From assembly GCF_036924525.1 (NCBI RefSeq), contig NZ_JAZHRU010000001.1, positions 3,315,001 to 3,379,000 of the forward strand: a stretch of DNA of 64,000 nt. Reading direction: 5' to 3'. The notes beneath the pieces are model-generated. The model searched no databases, was not told where the DNA came from, and saw only the letters and a list, made by a program, of their open reading frames with translations. Position numbers and translations under genes: made by a program. Source of the stretch: Bradyrhizobium sp. AZCC 1719. Its GTDB lineage: Bacteria; Pseudomonadota; Alphaproteobacteria; Rhizobiales; Xanthobacteraceae. This document shows positions 45,888-55,400 of this stretch, one piece after another (position 1 is the stretch's first letter; every line of letters begins with the position of its first letter).

Positions 45888-48800
45888 ATGGCTGAACCAT
45901 CAAAGCCCGGTTTGCGTGATCTGGATTCCGCACAGGTGAAGAAACTCCTGTCGCTGGCGAGAGACCGCAGCCGAAATGCCAGCAAGATTGGAATCTCCTC
46001 GATTCCGGCGGTGCCGCGCGGCGGGCCGCTGGAATTGTCCTTTGCCCAGCAGCGGCTTTGGTTGCTGGCGCAGCTCGACGGCGTCAACGCCAACTATCAC
46101 ATTCGCGGCGCTTTGAACCTCGCGGGTGATCTCGACGTCGCTGCATGGCGTCGCAGCCTTGATCAGTTGTTTGCGCGTCACGAATCGCTGCGCAGTGTCT
46201 TCCACGTGGTCGAAGGAAAACCCTGCGTTGAATTGCTGCCGGCCGATGAGCACCTGCCGGTGCTCGAACATGACTTGCGGCAACGACTGGATGCCGAACA
46301 GGAACTCGCGCGCTTGTGTCGCGAGGAGGCCGATACGCCGTTCGATCTCGCCGTCGGCCCGTTGATCCGCGGACGCCTGATACGGACGGCGGAGCAGAAG
46401 TATCTGTTCCTGCTCACCCAGCACCACATCATATCCGACGGCTGGTCGATGGGCGTGCTCGTGCGCGAGCTTGGCGCGCTTTACCGAGCCTTCACAGCAG
46501 GCCAAAACGATCCGTTGCCGCCGCTGACAATTCAGTATCCGGACTATGCAGCCTGGCAACGGCAGTGGCTGGCCGGCGAGCGGTTGCAGCGGCAAGTCGA
46601 TTACTGGCGGCAGGCGCTCGCGGGCGCGCCGGCGGTGCTCGAACTGCCGACAGCCCGGCCGCGCCCGTCGGTCAGGTCGCTCGCCGGTGCGTCATTGCCG
46701 ATCGAGATCGACGCCGGGCTTGCGCATCGTATCAGGCTGTTCAGCCAGTCGCACCGCGCGACGGCATTCATGACGGTGCTGGCGGCCTGGGCGGCGGTGT
46801 TGTCAAAACTTTCCGGGCAGACCGATCTTGTGATCGGCACGCCGACGGCAAACCGCAACAGGCGCGAAATCGAGGGCCTGGTCGGCTTCTTCGTCAACAT
46901 GCTGGCGCTCCGCGTCGATTTATCGGGAGAGCCTGATGTGGCGGAGCTGCTCAACCGCGTGCGCGCTGCGGCGCTTGAAGCTCAGGATCATCAGGATCTG
47001 CCGTTCGAGCAACTCGTCGAGATCATTCAGCCGCCGCGGCGGCTGGAGCATACGCCGGTCTTTCAGGTCGTGTTTGCCTGGCAGAACAACGAAGCGGCGG
47101 TCCTTGAATTGCCCGGCCTCCGGGCCGCGATAGCCGATATCCCGCTGCAGCAGGTCAAGTTCGATCTCGAGCTCAATCTGGGCGAGGCGGGCGGCCGCAT
47201 CGTCGGCGCCTTGAACTATGCAACGGCCCTGTTCGACGAAGCGACGATCAGGCGGCACCGGGACTATCTGCTGGTCTTGCTGCGGGCCATGGTTGCCGAC
47301 GCGGACCAAATTATCGACCGGATCGATATTCTCGGCGCGGAGGAGCGCAAGCTCGTTCTCGACACATGGAACGAAACGGCTGCGCCGTTCCCATCGGAGC
47401 GCTGCATCCACGAACTGTTCGCAGAGCAAGTCCGAACCGCGCCCGAAGCCACGGCGCTGGTTCACGACGACGTTCGCCTGAGCTATGGCGAACTTGATGC
47501 GAAGGCCAATCAGCTCGCACGGCATTTGATCGCTTTGGGTGTGGGCCCGGATCGACCGGTCGCGATCTGCCTGGAGCGCGGCATCGCCATGGTCGTCAGC
47601 CTGCTGGCCGTGCTGAAGGCGGGGGGCGTTTACCTGCCGCTGGATCCGGCCTATCCGGCTGAGCGGTTGCGCCAGATCGTCGAGGATGCAAGCCCGGGAT
47701 TGTTGATCGTTGACGATGCCGGACGTGCAATCTTCGCGAAAGCGGTCTGCAAGATTGTCGATCTGGAGGCGAGCGCGTCGGCCGTCGCCAATTTGGCGGC
47801 ATCAGATCCAGGCGACCTTGTCACGGGACTTACATCACGGCATCTCGCCTACATCATTTACACGTCCGGCTCTACCGGCCGGCCGAAGGGAGTGATGGTC
47901 GAACATCGCGGCCTGGTAAATCTGGCGCTGGCACAGCGAGCGCTGTTCGACGTTTCCCAACGCAGCCGCATCGTGCAGTTTGCCTCGTTCAGCTTCGACG
48001 CCAGCACCTGGGAAATTGTCATGGCCCTGTGCTCGGGGGCCGAACTGTTTCTCGTCGGCCCGCAACAGCACCGCAATACGTCGGAACTGCTCGATTTTCT
48101 CTCGGACAACGCCATTACGCACGCGACCTTGCCGCCGGCGATGCTGCAGGGCCGGGATGATCTCGACAGGTTGGCGTCGCTGCGGGTGCTCGTCCTCGCC
48201 GGAGAATTGCCCAAGGCGGAATTGATCAAGGGTCTGCCGCCTGGCGTTGCAGTTTTTAACGGCTACGGGCCGACGGAAACGACGGTCTGCGCTACCAGTT
48301 GGCTGCGGCCGGCGGGCTTTAATGATGACGTCGTCCCAATCGGTCGCCCGCTTCCCAATACACGGATCTATCTGCTTGATGGCTTCGGCGCGCCCGTTCC
48401 GTTAGGTGCGACCGGCGAAATCTACATCGGCGGGGCAGGAGTAGCCCGCGGCTATCTGAACCGACCCGATCTGACGGCGGAGCGCTTCGTGCGCGACCCC
48501 TTTAGTGGCGACGCTAACGCGCGGATGTACCGCAGCGGCGATCTCGGACGCTACCTGCCGGATGGCAACGTCGCGTTCCTCGGCCGCAACGATCATCAGG
48601 TAAAAATCCGCGGCTTCCGCATTGAATTGGGCGAGATCGAAGTTCGTCTCAATGAGTACGCCGGAGTGGCCGATGCGGTGGTGCTGGTGCGTCAGGATCA
48701 CAGCGGTGACCCGCGGCTGGTCGCGTATGTGACCGCGAAGGACGACGGCGTGAAGCTTGATGCCGGTGAATTTGCGGCTGCGATGCGCAATCATCTCCGT

Positions 48801-50180
48801 GAGCGTTTGCCGGACTACATGGTGCCGTCGGCGTTCGTGCGCCTGAATGCACTGCCGCTCACGCCGAACGGCAAGGTCGATCGCAAGGCGCTGCCCGCGC
48901 CGGAGGACGATGCCTTTGCAAGGCGCAGTTTCGAGGCGCCGCAGGGCGAGATCGAGGAGGTAGTTGCAAAGATCTGGACCGAGCTGCTCGGCGTCGATCG
49001 AATTGGACGCAACGATCACTTCTTTGAACTGGGAGGCCACTCGCTGCTCGCGGTCCGCATGCTGGAACGCTTGCAGCGGCATTCGCTCCGCGCTGACGTG
49101 CGCACGCTGTTCGCCAATCCGGTGCTCGCCGATTTCGCCGCCAGCCTTCATGGCGGCATCGCCGCGGCTGTTCCGGCCAATCTGATCACGCCGCAGACGA
49201 CGGCAATTACACCCGAGCTGTTGCCGCTGATAGCGTTGACGCAATTCGACATCGACAGCATCGTGGCCAAGGTGCCCGGGGGCGTTGCCAACATCCAGGA
49301 CATCTACGGGCTATCGCCGCTTCAGGATGGCATCCTGTTTCATCATCTGCTGTCGAAGCAGGGTGATCCATATCTGCTGGTCGGCCAGATGGCGTTTGCA
49401 AGCCGTGACCTGCTCGATCGCTATCTCGCTGCCGTTCAACAGGTGATCGATCGTCACGACATTCTCCGCACGTCCATTGCATGGGATGGGCTGTCCGCTC
49501 CGGCGCAAGTGGTTTGGCGGCGGGCTTCGCTGGCTGTTACCGAAGTCGTGTTGGATCGCGACAGTCCCGCGCACGAACAGCTTGCGCGGCGTTTCGACCC
49601 GCGCCGCAACCGGATCGATCTCGGCCAGGCGCCGCTGCTGCGATTTGCGATCGCCCGCGATCCCGGCAAGGAGCGCTGGCTGCTCTTGGTATTGCTGCAT
49701 CATTTGATCGGCGATCACTCCACCCTGGAGGTGATGCACGACGAAGTTCAGAAGATATTGTTGGGACGTGCTCATGAGCTTTCGACTTCGTATCCGTTCC
49801 GAAATCTGGTTGCGCAGTCGCGTGGATCGGCAGCTACCACGGAGGACGAGCGCTTCTTCCGAAGCATGCTGTCCGACATCGATGAGCCGACCACGCCGTT
49901 TGGGCTGGATCGCGTGCATGGCGACGGTGGTGGCGTGGCGGAAGCGCGGCGAATGCTTCCGGAACAGCTCAATGCACGGCTCCGCGTTCTGGCACGGCGG
50001 CTGGGCGTGAGCCTTGCCAGCCTCTGCCATCTTGCCTTGGGGCCAGGTGGTGGCGCGAAGCAGCGGACGCGAGCGCGTCGTGTTCGGCACGGTTCTGTTC
50101 GGCCGCATGCATGCGGGAGCCGGCGGCGATCGCACCATGGGGTTGTTCATCAACACATTGCCGCTGCGGATCGATCTTGA
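45888..50180 (+). CDS. NRPS2, N-terminal part: C-A(Phe-like)-PCP-C (frameshifted)
   Basis: The gene starts two bases after NRPS1 (ATG 45888; GTG 45882 would overlap its stop). C1 has HHIISDGWSMG near residue 179. A1 has YTSGSTGRPKG at 658 and specificity residues D-A-W-T-V-A-G-V-C, one change from the phenylalanine code DAWTVAAVC. PCP1 has Ser1052. C2 opens with IYGLSPLQDGILFHHLLSKQ followed by GD, which fits the HH[IL]xxxxGD mark of dual condensation/epimerization domains, and its core is HHLIGDH at 1271. The frame is lost near 50037 (CTTGCCTTGGGGCC). The last 47 residues to the TGA at 50178-50180 are out-of-frame sequence. The module continues in the next entry. Confidence 0.85.
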   Translation: MAEPSKPGLRDLDSAQVKKLLSLARDRSRNASKIGISSIPAVPRGGPLELSFAQQRLWLLAQLDGVNANYHIRGALNLAGDLDVAAWRRSLDQLFARHESLRSVFHVVEGKPCVELLPADEHLPVLEHDLRQRLDAEQELARLCREEADTPFDLAVGPLIRGRLIRTAEQKYLFLLTQHHIISDGWSMGVLVRELGALYRAFTAGQNDPLPPLTIQYPDYAAWQRQWLAGERLQRQVDYWRQALAGAPAVLELPTARPRPSVRSLAGASLPIEIDAGLAHRIRLFSQSHRATAFMTVLAAWAAVLSKLSGQTDLVIGTPTANRNRREIEGLVGFFVNMLALRVDLSGEPDVAELLNRVRAAALEAQDHQDLPFEQLVEIIQPPRRLEHTPVFQVVFAWQNNEAAVLELPGLRAAIADIPLQQVKFDLELNLGEAGGRIVGALNYATALFDEATIRRHRDYLLVLLRAMVADADQIIDRIDILGAEERKLVLDTWNETAAPFPSERCIHELFAEQVRTAPEATALVHDDVRLSYGELDAKANQLARHLIALGVGPDRPVAICLERGIAMVVSLLAVLKAGGVYLPLDPAYPAERLRQIVEDASPGLLIVDDAGRAIFAKAVCKIVDLEASASAVANLAASDPGDLVTGLTSRHLAYIIYTSGSTGRPKGVMVEHRGLVNLALAQRALFDVSQRSRIVQFASFSFDASTWEIVMALCSGAELFLVGPQQHRNTSELLDFLSDNAITHATLPPAMLQGRDDLDRLASLRVLVLAGELPKAELIKGLPPGVAVFNGYGPTETTVCATSWLRPAGFNDDVVPIGRPLPNTRIYLLDGFGAPVPLGATGEIYIGGAGVARGYLNRPDLTAERFVRDPFSGDANARMYRSGDLGRYLPDGNVAFLGRNDHQVKIRGFRIELGEIEVRLNEYAGVADAVVLVRQDHSGDPRLVAYVTAKDDGVKLDAGEFAAAMRNHLRERLPDYMVPSAFVRLNALPLTPNGKVDRKALPAPEDDAFARRSFEAPQGEIEEVVAKIWTELLGVDRIGRNDHFFELGGHSLLAVRMLERLQRHSLRADVRTLFANPVLADFAASLHGGIAAAVPANLITPQTTAITPELLPLIALTQFDIDSIVAKVPGGVANIQDIYGLSPLQDGILFHHLLSKQGDPYLLVGQMAFASRDLLDRYLAAVQQVIDRHDILRTSIAWDGLSAPAQVVWRRASLAVTEVVLDRDSPAHEQLARRFDPRRNRIDLGQAPLLRFAIARDPGKERWLLLVLLHHLIGDHSTLEVMHDEVQKILLGRAHELSTSYPFRNLVAQSRGSAATTEDERFFRSMLSDIDEPTTPFGLDRVHGDGGGVAEARRMLPEQLNARLRVLARRLGVSLASLCHLALGPGGGAKQRTRARRVRHGSVRPHACGSRRRSHHGVVHQHIAAADRS

Positions 50181-52476
50181 TGGCGCCTCGGTTGAAGACA
50201 GCGTTCGCCATGCGCACGCCCGGCTGACTGAGCTGATGGCGCATGAACATGCCTCGCTGGCGCTCGCACAACGATGCAGCGGTGTCGCAGCGCCCGCGCC
50301 CCTGTTCAGCTCGATCCTGAATTACCGACACAACGCGATGCCGGTGGCTTCGTCTCCAGATCAGGACGGCGCAGGTCTGCAGGGCGTCGAGTGGCTCGGC
50401 GGCGAAGAGCGTACGAACTATCCCTTGATGATGGCGGTCGAGGATTATGGCCAGGCGCTCGGCTTGACCGCTCAGGTTGTCCATCCGCTCTCGGCCGATC
50501 GTATCTGCGCCTTGATGCAGCAGGCGCTCGATCAATTGGCGGAGGTGCTGGAGCGCGCACCTCGCTCTCCGGTGCGGCAACTGGATGTTCTGCCTTACGA
50601 AGAGCGTCAGCTTTTGCTGGAGACGTGGAATCGGACGCAGGCTCGATATCCACGAGACCGCTCGTTTATCGAACAGTTCGAGGCGCAGGTCGGTCAATCT
50701 CCTGACACGATCGCGCTGGTGTTTGGCGATGAGGCATTAAGTTACGTCGCGTTGAACGCGCGCGCCAATCGGCTGGCGCGGCGATTGCGCGATCGCGGCG
50801 TTGGAACCGACATGGTGGTGGGGCTGGCGCTCGACCGCGGCGTCGAGATGATGGTCGCGCTGCTCGCGGTATTGAAGGCGGGCGGCGCCTATCTGCCGCT
50901 CGATCCGGACTATCCGGCGGAGCGGCTGGCACACATGCTGCGCGACAGCGGCGCTGCGCTGGTGCTGACGCAACGGATGCTGCTGGATCAGTTTGCGCCC
51001 GTGCTGGAGGAGACCAGTGCCGAGGCCTGGCTGATCGACGAGCAGCAACACGAAGACGGCGAGGGTGGTGATGCGGCGAATCTCGACGTCACCGTCCATC
51101 CCGAGAGCCTCGCTTATGTGATCTACACTTCCGGCTCGACCGGCCTGCCCAAGGGCGTGATGGTCCGCCATGACGCCGTGACGAACTTTCTGGCGACGAT
51201 GGCGGAGCAGCCGGGCATGACGGCCAAGGACCGCGTGCTCGGCTTGACCTCGCTATCGTTCGACATTGCGGTGCTGGAACTGTGGCTACCGCTCACGCTC
51301 GGGGCATGCGTGGTGCTGGCAGATCGTGCGGCCGCGCATGATCCGGCTCGGCTCAAGGCTATCGTCGCCAAGCAGGGCGTGACCCTGATCCAGGCGACGC
51401 CGTCGACCTGGCGGATGCTGCTCGATCATGAGGGCCCGTCGTTGCCGGCAAGCTGCCGCGTGCTGTGCGGCGGCGAGGCACTGGCGCCAGATCTGGCGCG
51501 GCGGCTGGTGGCGCAAGCGGATGAGGTCTGGAATTTGTACGGCCCGACCGAGACCACGGTGTGGTCGGCCCGCCACCGCCTCGATGCGCAGGACGACCGT
51601 CCGGTTTTGGGCGGCCCGATCGGCAACACCAAGCTGCACATTCTCGACAACGACCTCAACCTCGCGCCGGTTGGTGTCGCGGGCGAGCTCTATATCGGCG
51701 GCGCGGGACTTGCGCGCGGCTACTGGCGACGCGGCGCGCTGACCGCGGAGCGCTTCATCCCCGATCCGTTCGGCACATCAGGCGCGCGGCTCTACCGCAC
51801 CGGCGACGTAGCGCGGTGGCGCGCTGACGGCGTGATCGAATATATCGGCCGCGCCGATCACCAGGTGAAGATCCGCGGCTTTCGGATCGAGCTCGGCGAG
51901 ATCGAGGCGCGGCTGCTCGAACAGGCCGGCGTGCGCTCGGCGGTGGTGGTGGCGCGCGAGGTTGGCGCTGCCCGCCAGCTCGTCGGCTATGTCAGTGGCG
52001 GTGCGTCGCTGGACCAGACAGCTCTGAAGACCGCGCTGTCGTCGCTGCTGCCGGACTACATGGTGCCGCCACGGATCGTGGTGCTGGACCGGCTGCCGCT
52101 GACGCCGAACGGCAAGATCGACCGCAAGGCGCTGCCCGCCCCGGACCAGCTCGCCGGTCTGGCCGAGCATGTGGCACCGCGCACGCCGGTTGAAGCGGCG
52201 CTTGCCGCGATCTGGGCGGACCTGCTGCGCCAGTCCAACATTGGCGTCACCGACAACTTCTTCGAGCTCGGCGGCGACTCTCTCACCGCCGTCCAGCTCG
52301 TCAGCCGCATCAAGCGCGATCTCGGCCACGACCTGCCGCTGAACCGCCTGTTTGAAATGACGACCATCGAGACGATGGCCGCTGCGCTTGTCCCGGAGAT
52401 TCAGGTCGACAAGCGCAGCGACGACATCGCCGCGATGTTCGACATGTTGAAGGAAGTCGAACTTTCCGATGAATGA
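50014..52476 (+). CDS. NRPS2, C-terminal part: C(end)-A(Gly)-PCP
   Basis: The first eight residues from ATG 50014 are not family sequence. From about 50039 the frame reads GQVVARSSGRERVVFGTVLF and GLFINTLPLRIDLDG, the exact continuation of the broken C domain. A2 (YTSGSTGLPKG at 51124) has specificity residues D-I-L-Q-L-G-L-V-W, a close match to the glycine code. PCP2 shows FFELGGDSLTAVQLVSRIKR, serine codon at 52279. No ribosome site supports separate translation. Restoring one base would give a single 2196-residue protein (45888-52476). The A domain DNA is nearly identical to that at 63098-64000. Confidence 0.85.
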   Translation: MPASAILPWGQVVARSSGRERVVFGTVLFGRMHAGAGGDRTMGLFINTLPLRIDLDGASVEDSVRHAHARLTELMAHEHASLALAQRCSGVAAPAPLFSSILNYRHNAMPVASSPDQDGAGLQGVEWLGGEERTNYPLMMAVEDYGQALGLTAQVVHPLSADRICALMQQALDQLAEVLERAPRSPVRQLDVLPYEERQLLLETWNRTQARYPRDRSFIEQFEAQVGQSPDTIALVFGDEALSYVALNARANRLARRLRDRGVGTDMVVGLALDRGVEMMVALLAVLKAGGAYLPLDPDYPAERLAHMLRDSGAALVLTQRMLLDQFAPVLEETSAEAWLIDEQQHEDGEGGDAANLDVTVHPESLAYVIYTSGSTGLPKGVMVRHDAVTNFLATMAEQPGMTAKDRVLGLTSLSFDIAVLELWLPLTLGACVVLADRAAAHDPARLKAIVAKQGVTLIQATPSTWRMLLDHEGPSLPASCRVLCGGEALAPDLARRLVAQADEVWNLYGPTETTVWSARHRLDAQDDRPVLGGPIGNTKLHILDNDLNLAPVGVAGELYIGGAGLARGYWRRGALTAERFIPDPFGTSGARLYRTGDVARWRADGVIEYIGRADHQVKIRGFRIELGEIEARLLEQAGVRSAVVVAREVGAARQLVGYVSGGASLDQTALKTALSSLLPDYMVPPRIVVLDRLPLTPNGKIDRKALPAPDQLAGLAEHVAPRTPVEAALAAIWADLLRQSNIGVTDNFFELGGDSLTAVQLVSRIKRDLGHDLPLNRLFEMTTIETMAAALVPEIQVDKRSDDIAAMFDMLKEVELSDE
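50680..51582. repeat. Near-identical Gly adenylation segment, copy 1
   Basis: These 903 bases, from GAGGCGCAGGTCG to CGCCACCGCCTC, align without net gaps to 63098-64000. By eye the last 162 bases differ at a single position (A/G at the codon before GAGGTCTGG). Similarity drops sharply upstream of the left edge, in the linker between C and A domains. Confidence 0.85.
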
Positions 52477-55400
52477 TATCGCCGCCACGCAGAAGCAGCA
52501 GCTTCGTGACATCTCAGGGCGATTGATGCGCCTTGATGCCAGCAAGCAACAAGCATTCCTGACGCAGCTCGCGGCGAAGGGCGTCAATCTCGCCATGCTG
52601 CCGATTGCGCGCCAGGAGAAAACACGGGCACCGCTTTCCTTTGCGCAATCGCGCCTCTGGTTCTTGTGGCGGATGGATCCGGACAGCGCGGCCTACAACA
52701 TATCGGCGACGGTGCGGGTGCGAGGGCAGCTTCAACGGCACGCCCTGCAGCAGGCCTTCGATGCGCTGGTCGCCCGTCACAGCGCGCTTCGCACGGTGTT
52801 TCGGCAGGAGGGCAAGGAAGCCGAGCAGGTCGTGCTCGACCCGCAACCGTTCGCGTTGCGGCATGTGTCGCTCGATGGCGATGACCGTGAACAGCAGGCA
52901 TATCTGTTGGCGCGGCAGGAAGCATCACGGCCGTTCGATCTCGAAGCCGGCCCGCTCATGCGCGCCGCGCTGCTGAGGCTGGAGGAAGACGACCATTTCC
53001 TTGTCGTCAGCCTGCATCACATCGTGGCCGACGGCTGGTCGATGGGCGTGCTGGTCGACGAGTTCTGGCGCTTGTACGCGGCATTCGCAGGCGGCGAGGC
53101 GCCGGCTTTGCCGGAGCCTGATATTGAGTATGCCGATTATGCCTGTTGGCAACGACTCTGGATGAGCGCTGTCGATGGCGAGCGCCAGGTCAATTACCGG
53201 ACGGCGCGCTTAAAGGATCCGGCGGTGCTGCAGCTTCCAATCGATCGGGCGCGGCCGGCGGTTCCCGATCTCGCCGGCGCCGCGCTCCGCATGGCGCTCG
53301 ATCCGGCGCTCGCCGAAGGCTTGCGCGCGCTGGCGCGCCGGCATCAGACCACGCTGTTCGTCGTCCTGCTGGCAAGCTTCAAACTGCTGCTTTATCGCTA
53401 CACCGGCCAGTCCGACATCAGCGTCGGCGTGCCGGTCGCCAATCGCCACCGCGACGAGACGCACGGGGTGATCGGGCTGTTCGTCAACACCCAGGTGCTT
53501 CGCACGCAGCTCGACGGTCGCGCGGCGATCGCTGACTTCATCGCATCCGTTCATTCGGCCACGATCGAAGCGCAGGAGAACCAGGACCTTCCGTTCGAGC
53601 GCTTGCTAGAGATACTGCAGCCCAAGCGCAGCCTGAGCCAGAACCCGCTCTTTCAGGTGCTCTACAATCATCAGCGCCGGCGCGTGTCGGGCAACCCGCC
53701 CGACCGGACCGGCCTGCAGATCGAGAAGCTCGACGCCGAAGTCGACACGGTCAAGTTCGACCTGGCGCTCGACAGCGAAGAGGGACCGGCAGGGGAGATC
53801 CGCGCGATCTTTACCTATGCGACCGCGCTGTTCGAGCCGGCGACGGTCGAGCGCCTTGCGTCGCATTGGATCACGATCCTGAACACGATGGTTCAGGACG
53901 GCGCGCAGTCGGTCGCCGGCGTGGCACTGCTCTCCGCGCAGGAACTTGCCACGCTGCAGGAGTGGAACGGCGCGGGTGCCGGGATGGCCGCGCCGTTTAC
54001 ACCGGTGCACCAAACGGTCGCGCGGCTGGCCGCGGAAACGCCTGACGCGCCGGCGCTCATCTTTGGCGACAACGTGATCTCTTATGCCGAGCTTGACCGT
54101 CGCGCCAATCGGCTCGCACATCGCCTGATCCGCTCAGGTGTCAGTCCTTCCGATCTGGTCGGCATCTCGGCACGGCGCTCGCCATCGCTCGTAGTAGCGC
54201 TATTGGCTATACTGAAGACCGGCGCGGCCTATCTGCCGCTCGATCCCGAGCATCCGGCAAAACGACAGGTCGGAACCATGCACGACGCCGGCGTGCGCTT
54301 CGTGCTGGTTGATTTGGAAGGCTCGGCACTCACTGCGCTTCCGTCAGGAATCGCGGCTATCCCGCTCGACGCAAGTGATCTCGGCCGGGAGGCGGAGAAC
54401 GATCCCGGCGTTGCCGTCGAAGCAACAAGCCTTGCCTATGTGATCTACACCTCGGGCTCCACTGGCGTCCCGAAGGGAGTAGCCGTCGAGCATGGGCCCT
54501 TTGCGATGCATTGCGAGGTCACCGCCGGGCTCTACGACATGGACCGGTACTCGCGCGAACTGCACTTCCTGTCCTTTACGTTCGACGGCGCCCATGAACG
54601 GCTCTGGACGGCGCTGACCTGCGGCGCCGCGCTCGTGATGCGCGACGAGAATCTTTGGTCTGCCGAGCAGACGCTCGAGGTTCTGCGCAAGCAGCGCGTC
54701 ACCAACGCAGGCTTTCCGCCGGCCTATTTGCAGCAGCTCGCCGACTTTGCGGCGTGGCGCGGCGATCCGCCGCCGGTCGGGCTCTACTCGTTCGGCGGCG
54801 AGGCCATGCCGAAGGCCGGGTTCGACAAGGTCAAGCGCGCGCTCAAGCCGCGGACATTGATCAACGGCTACGGCCCGACCGAAACGGTCGTGACGCCGCT
54901 GGTCTGGAAGGTCGATGCCAGCGAGGAGATCGAGGGCAACTATGCGCCCATCGGCCGCCCCGTGGGACGCCGCGCGGCCTATATTCTGGATGGTGATCTG
55001 AACATCGTGCCGGTTGGCGTAACCGGCGAATTGTTCATCGGCGGCGAGGGACTGGCGCGAGGTTATTGGCAGCGCGCCGGCCTGACGGCCGAGAGATTCA
55101 TTCCCGATCCCTTCGGTGCACCCGGCGCGCGGCTCTATCGCACCGGCGACCTGGCGAGATGGCGCGCCGATGGCGTGATCGAGTACGTCGGGCGCTCCGA
55201 TCACCAGGTGAAAATTCGCGGCTTCCGGATCGAGCTCGGCGAGATCGAGGCGTGGCTGATGCGCCAGCCGGCCGTGCGATCGGCCGTGGTCGTTGCCCGT
55301 GAAGCCGGCGTAACCAGCCAACTGGTAGGCTATGTCGCCGGCGAGGGCGCGTTCGATGAAGCGGCCATGCGCGCGGCACTTTCGGACGAACTGCCCGATT

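Noticed and set aside
50031..50044. Programmed ribosomal frameshifting joining the two parts of NRPS2
   Set aside because: CCTTGGGGCC is not a recognised slippery heptamer, no stimulatory hairpin is evident, and programmed shifts are not known in NRPS genes; an indel or error is simpler.
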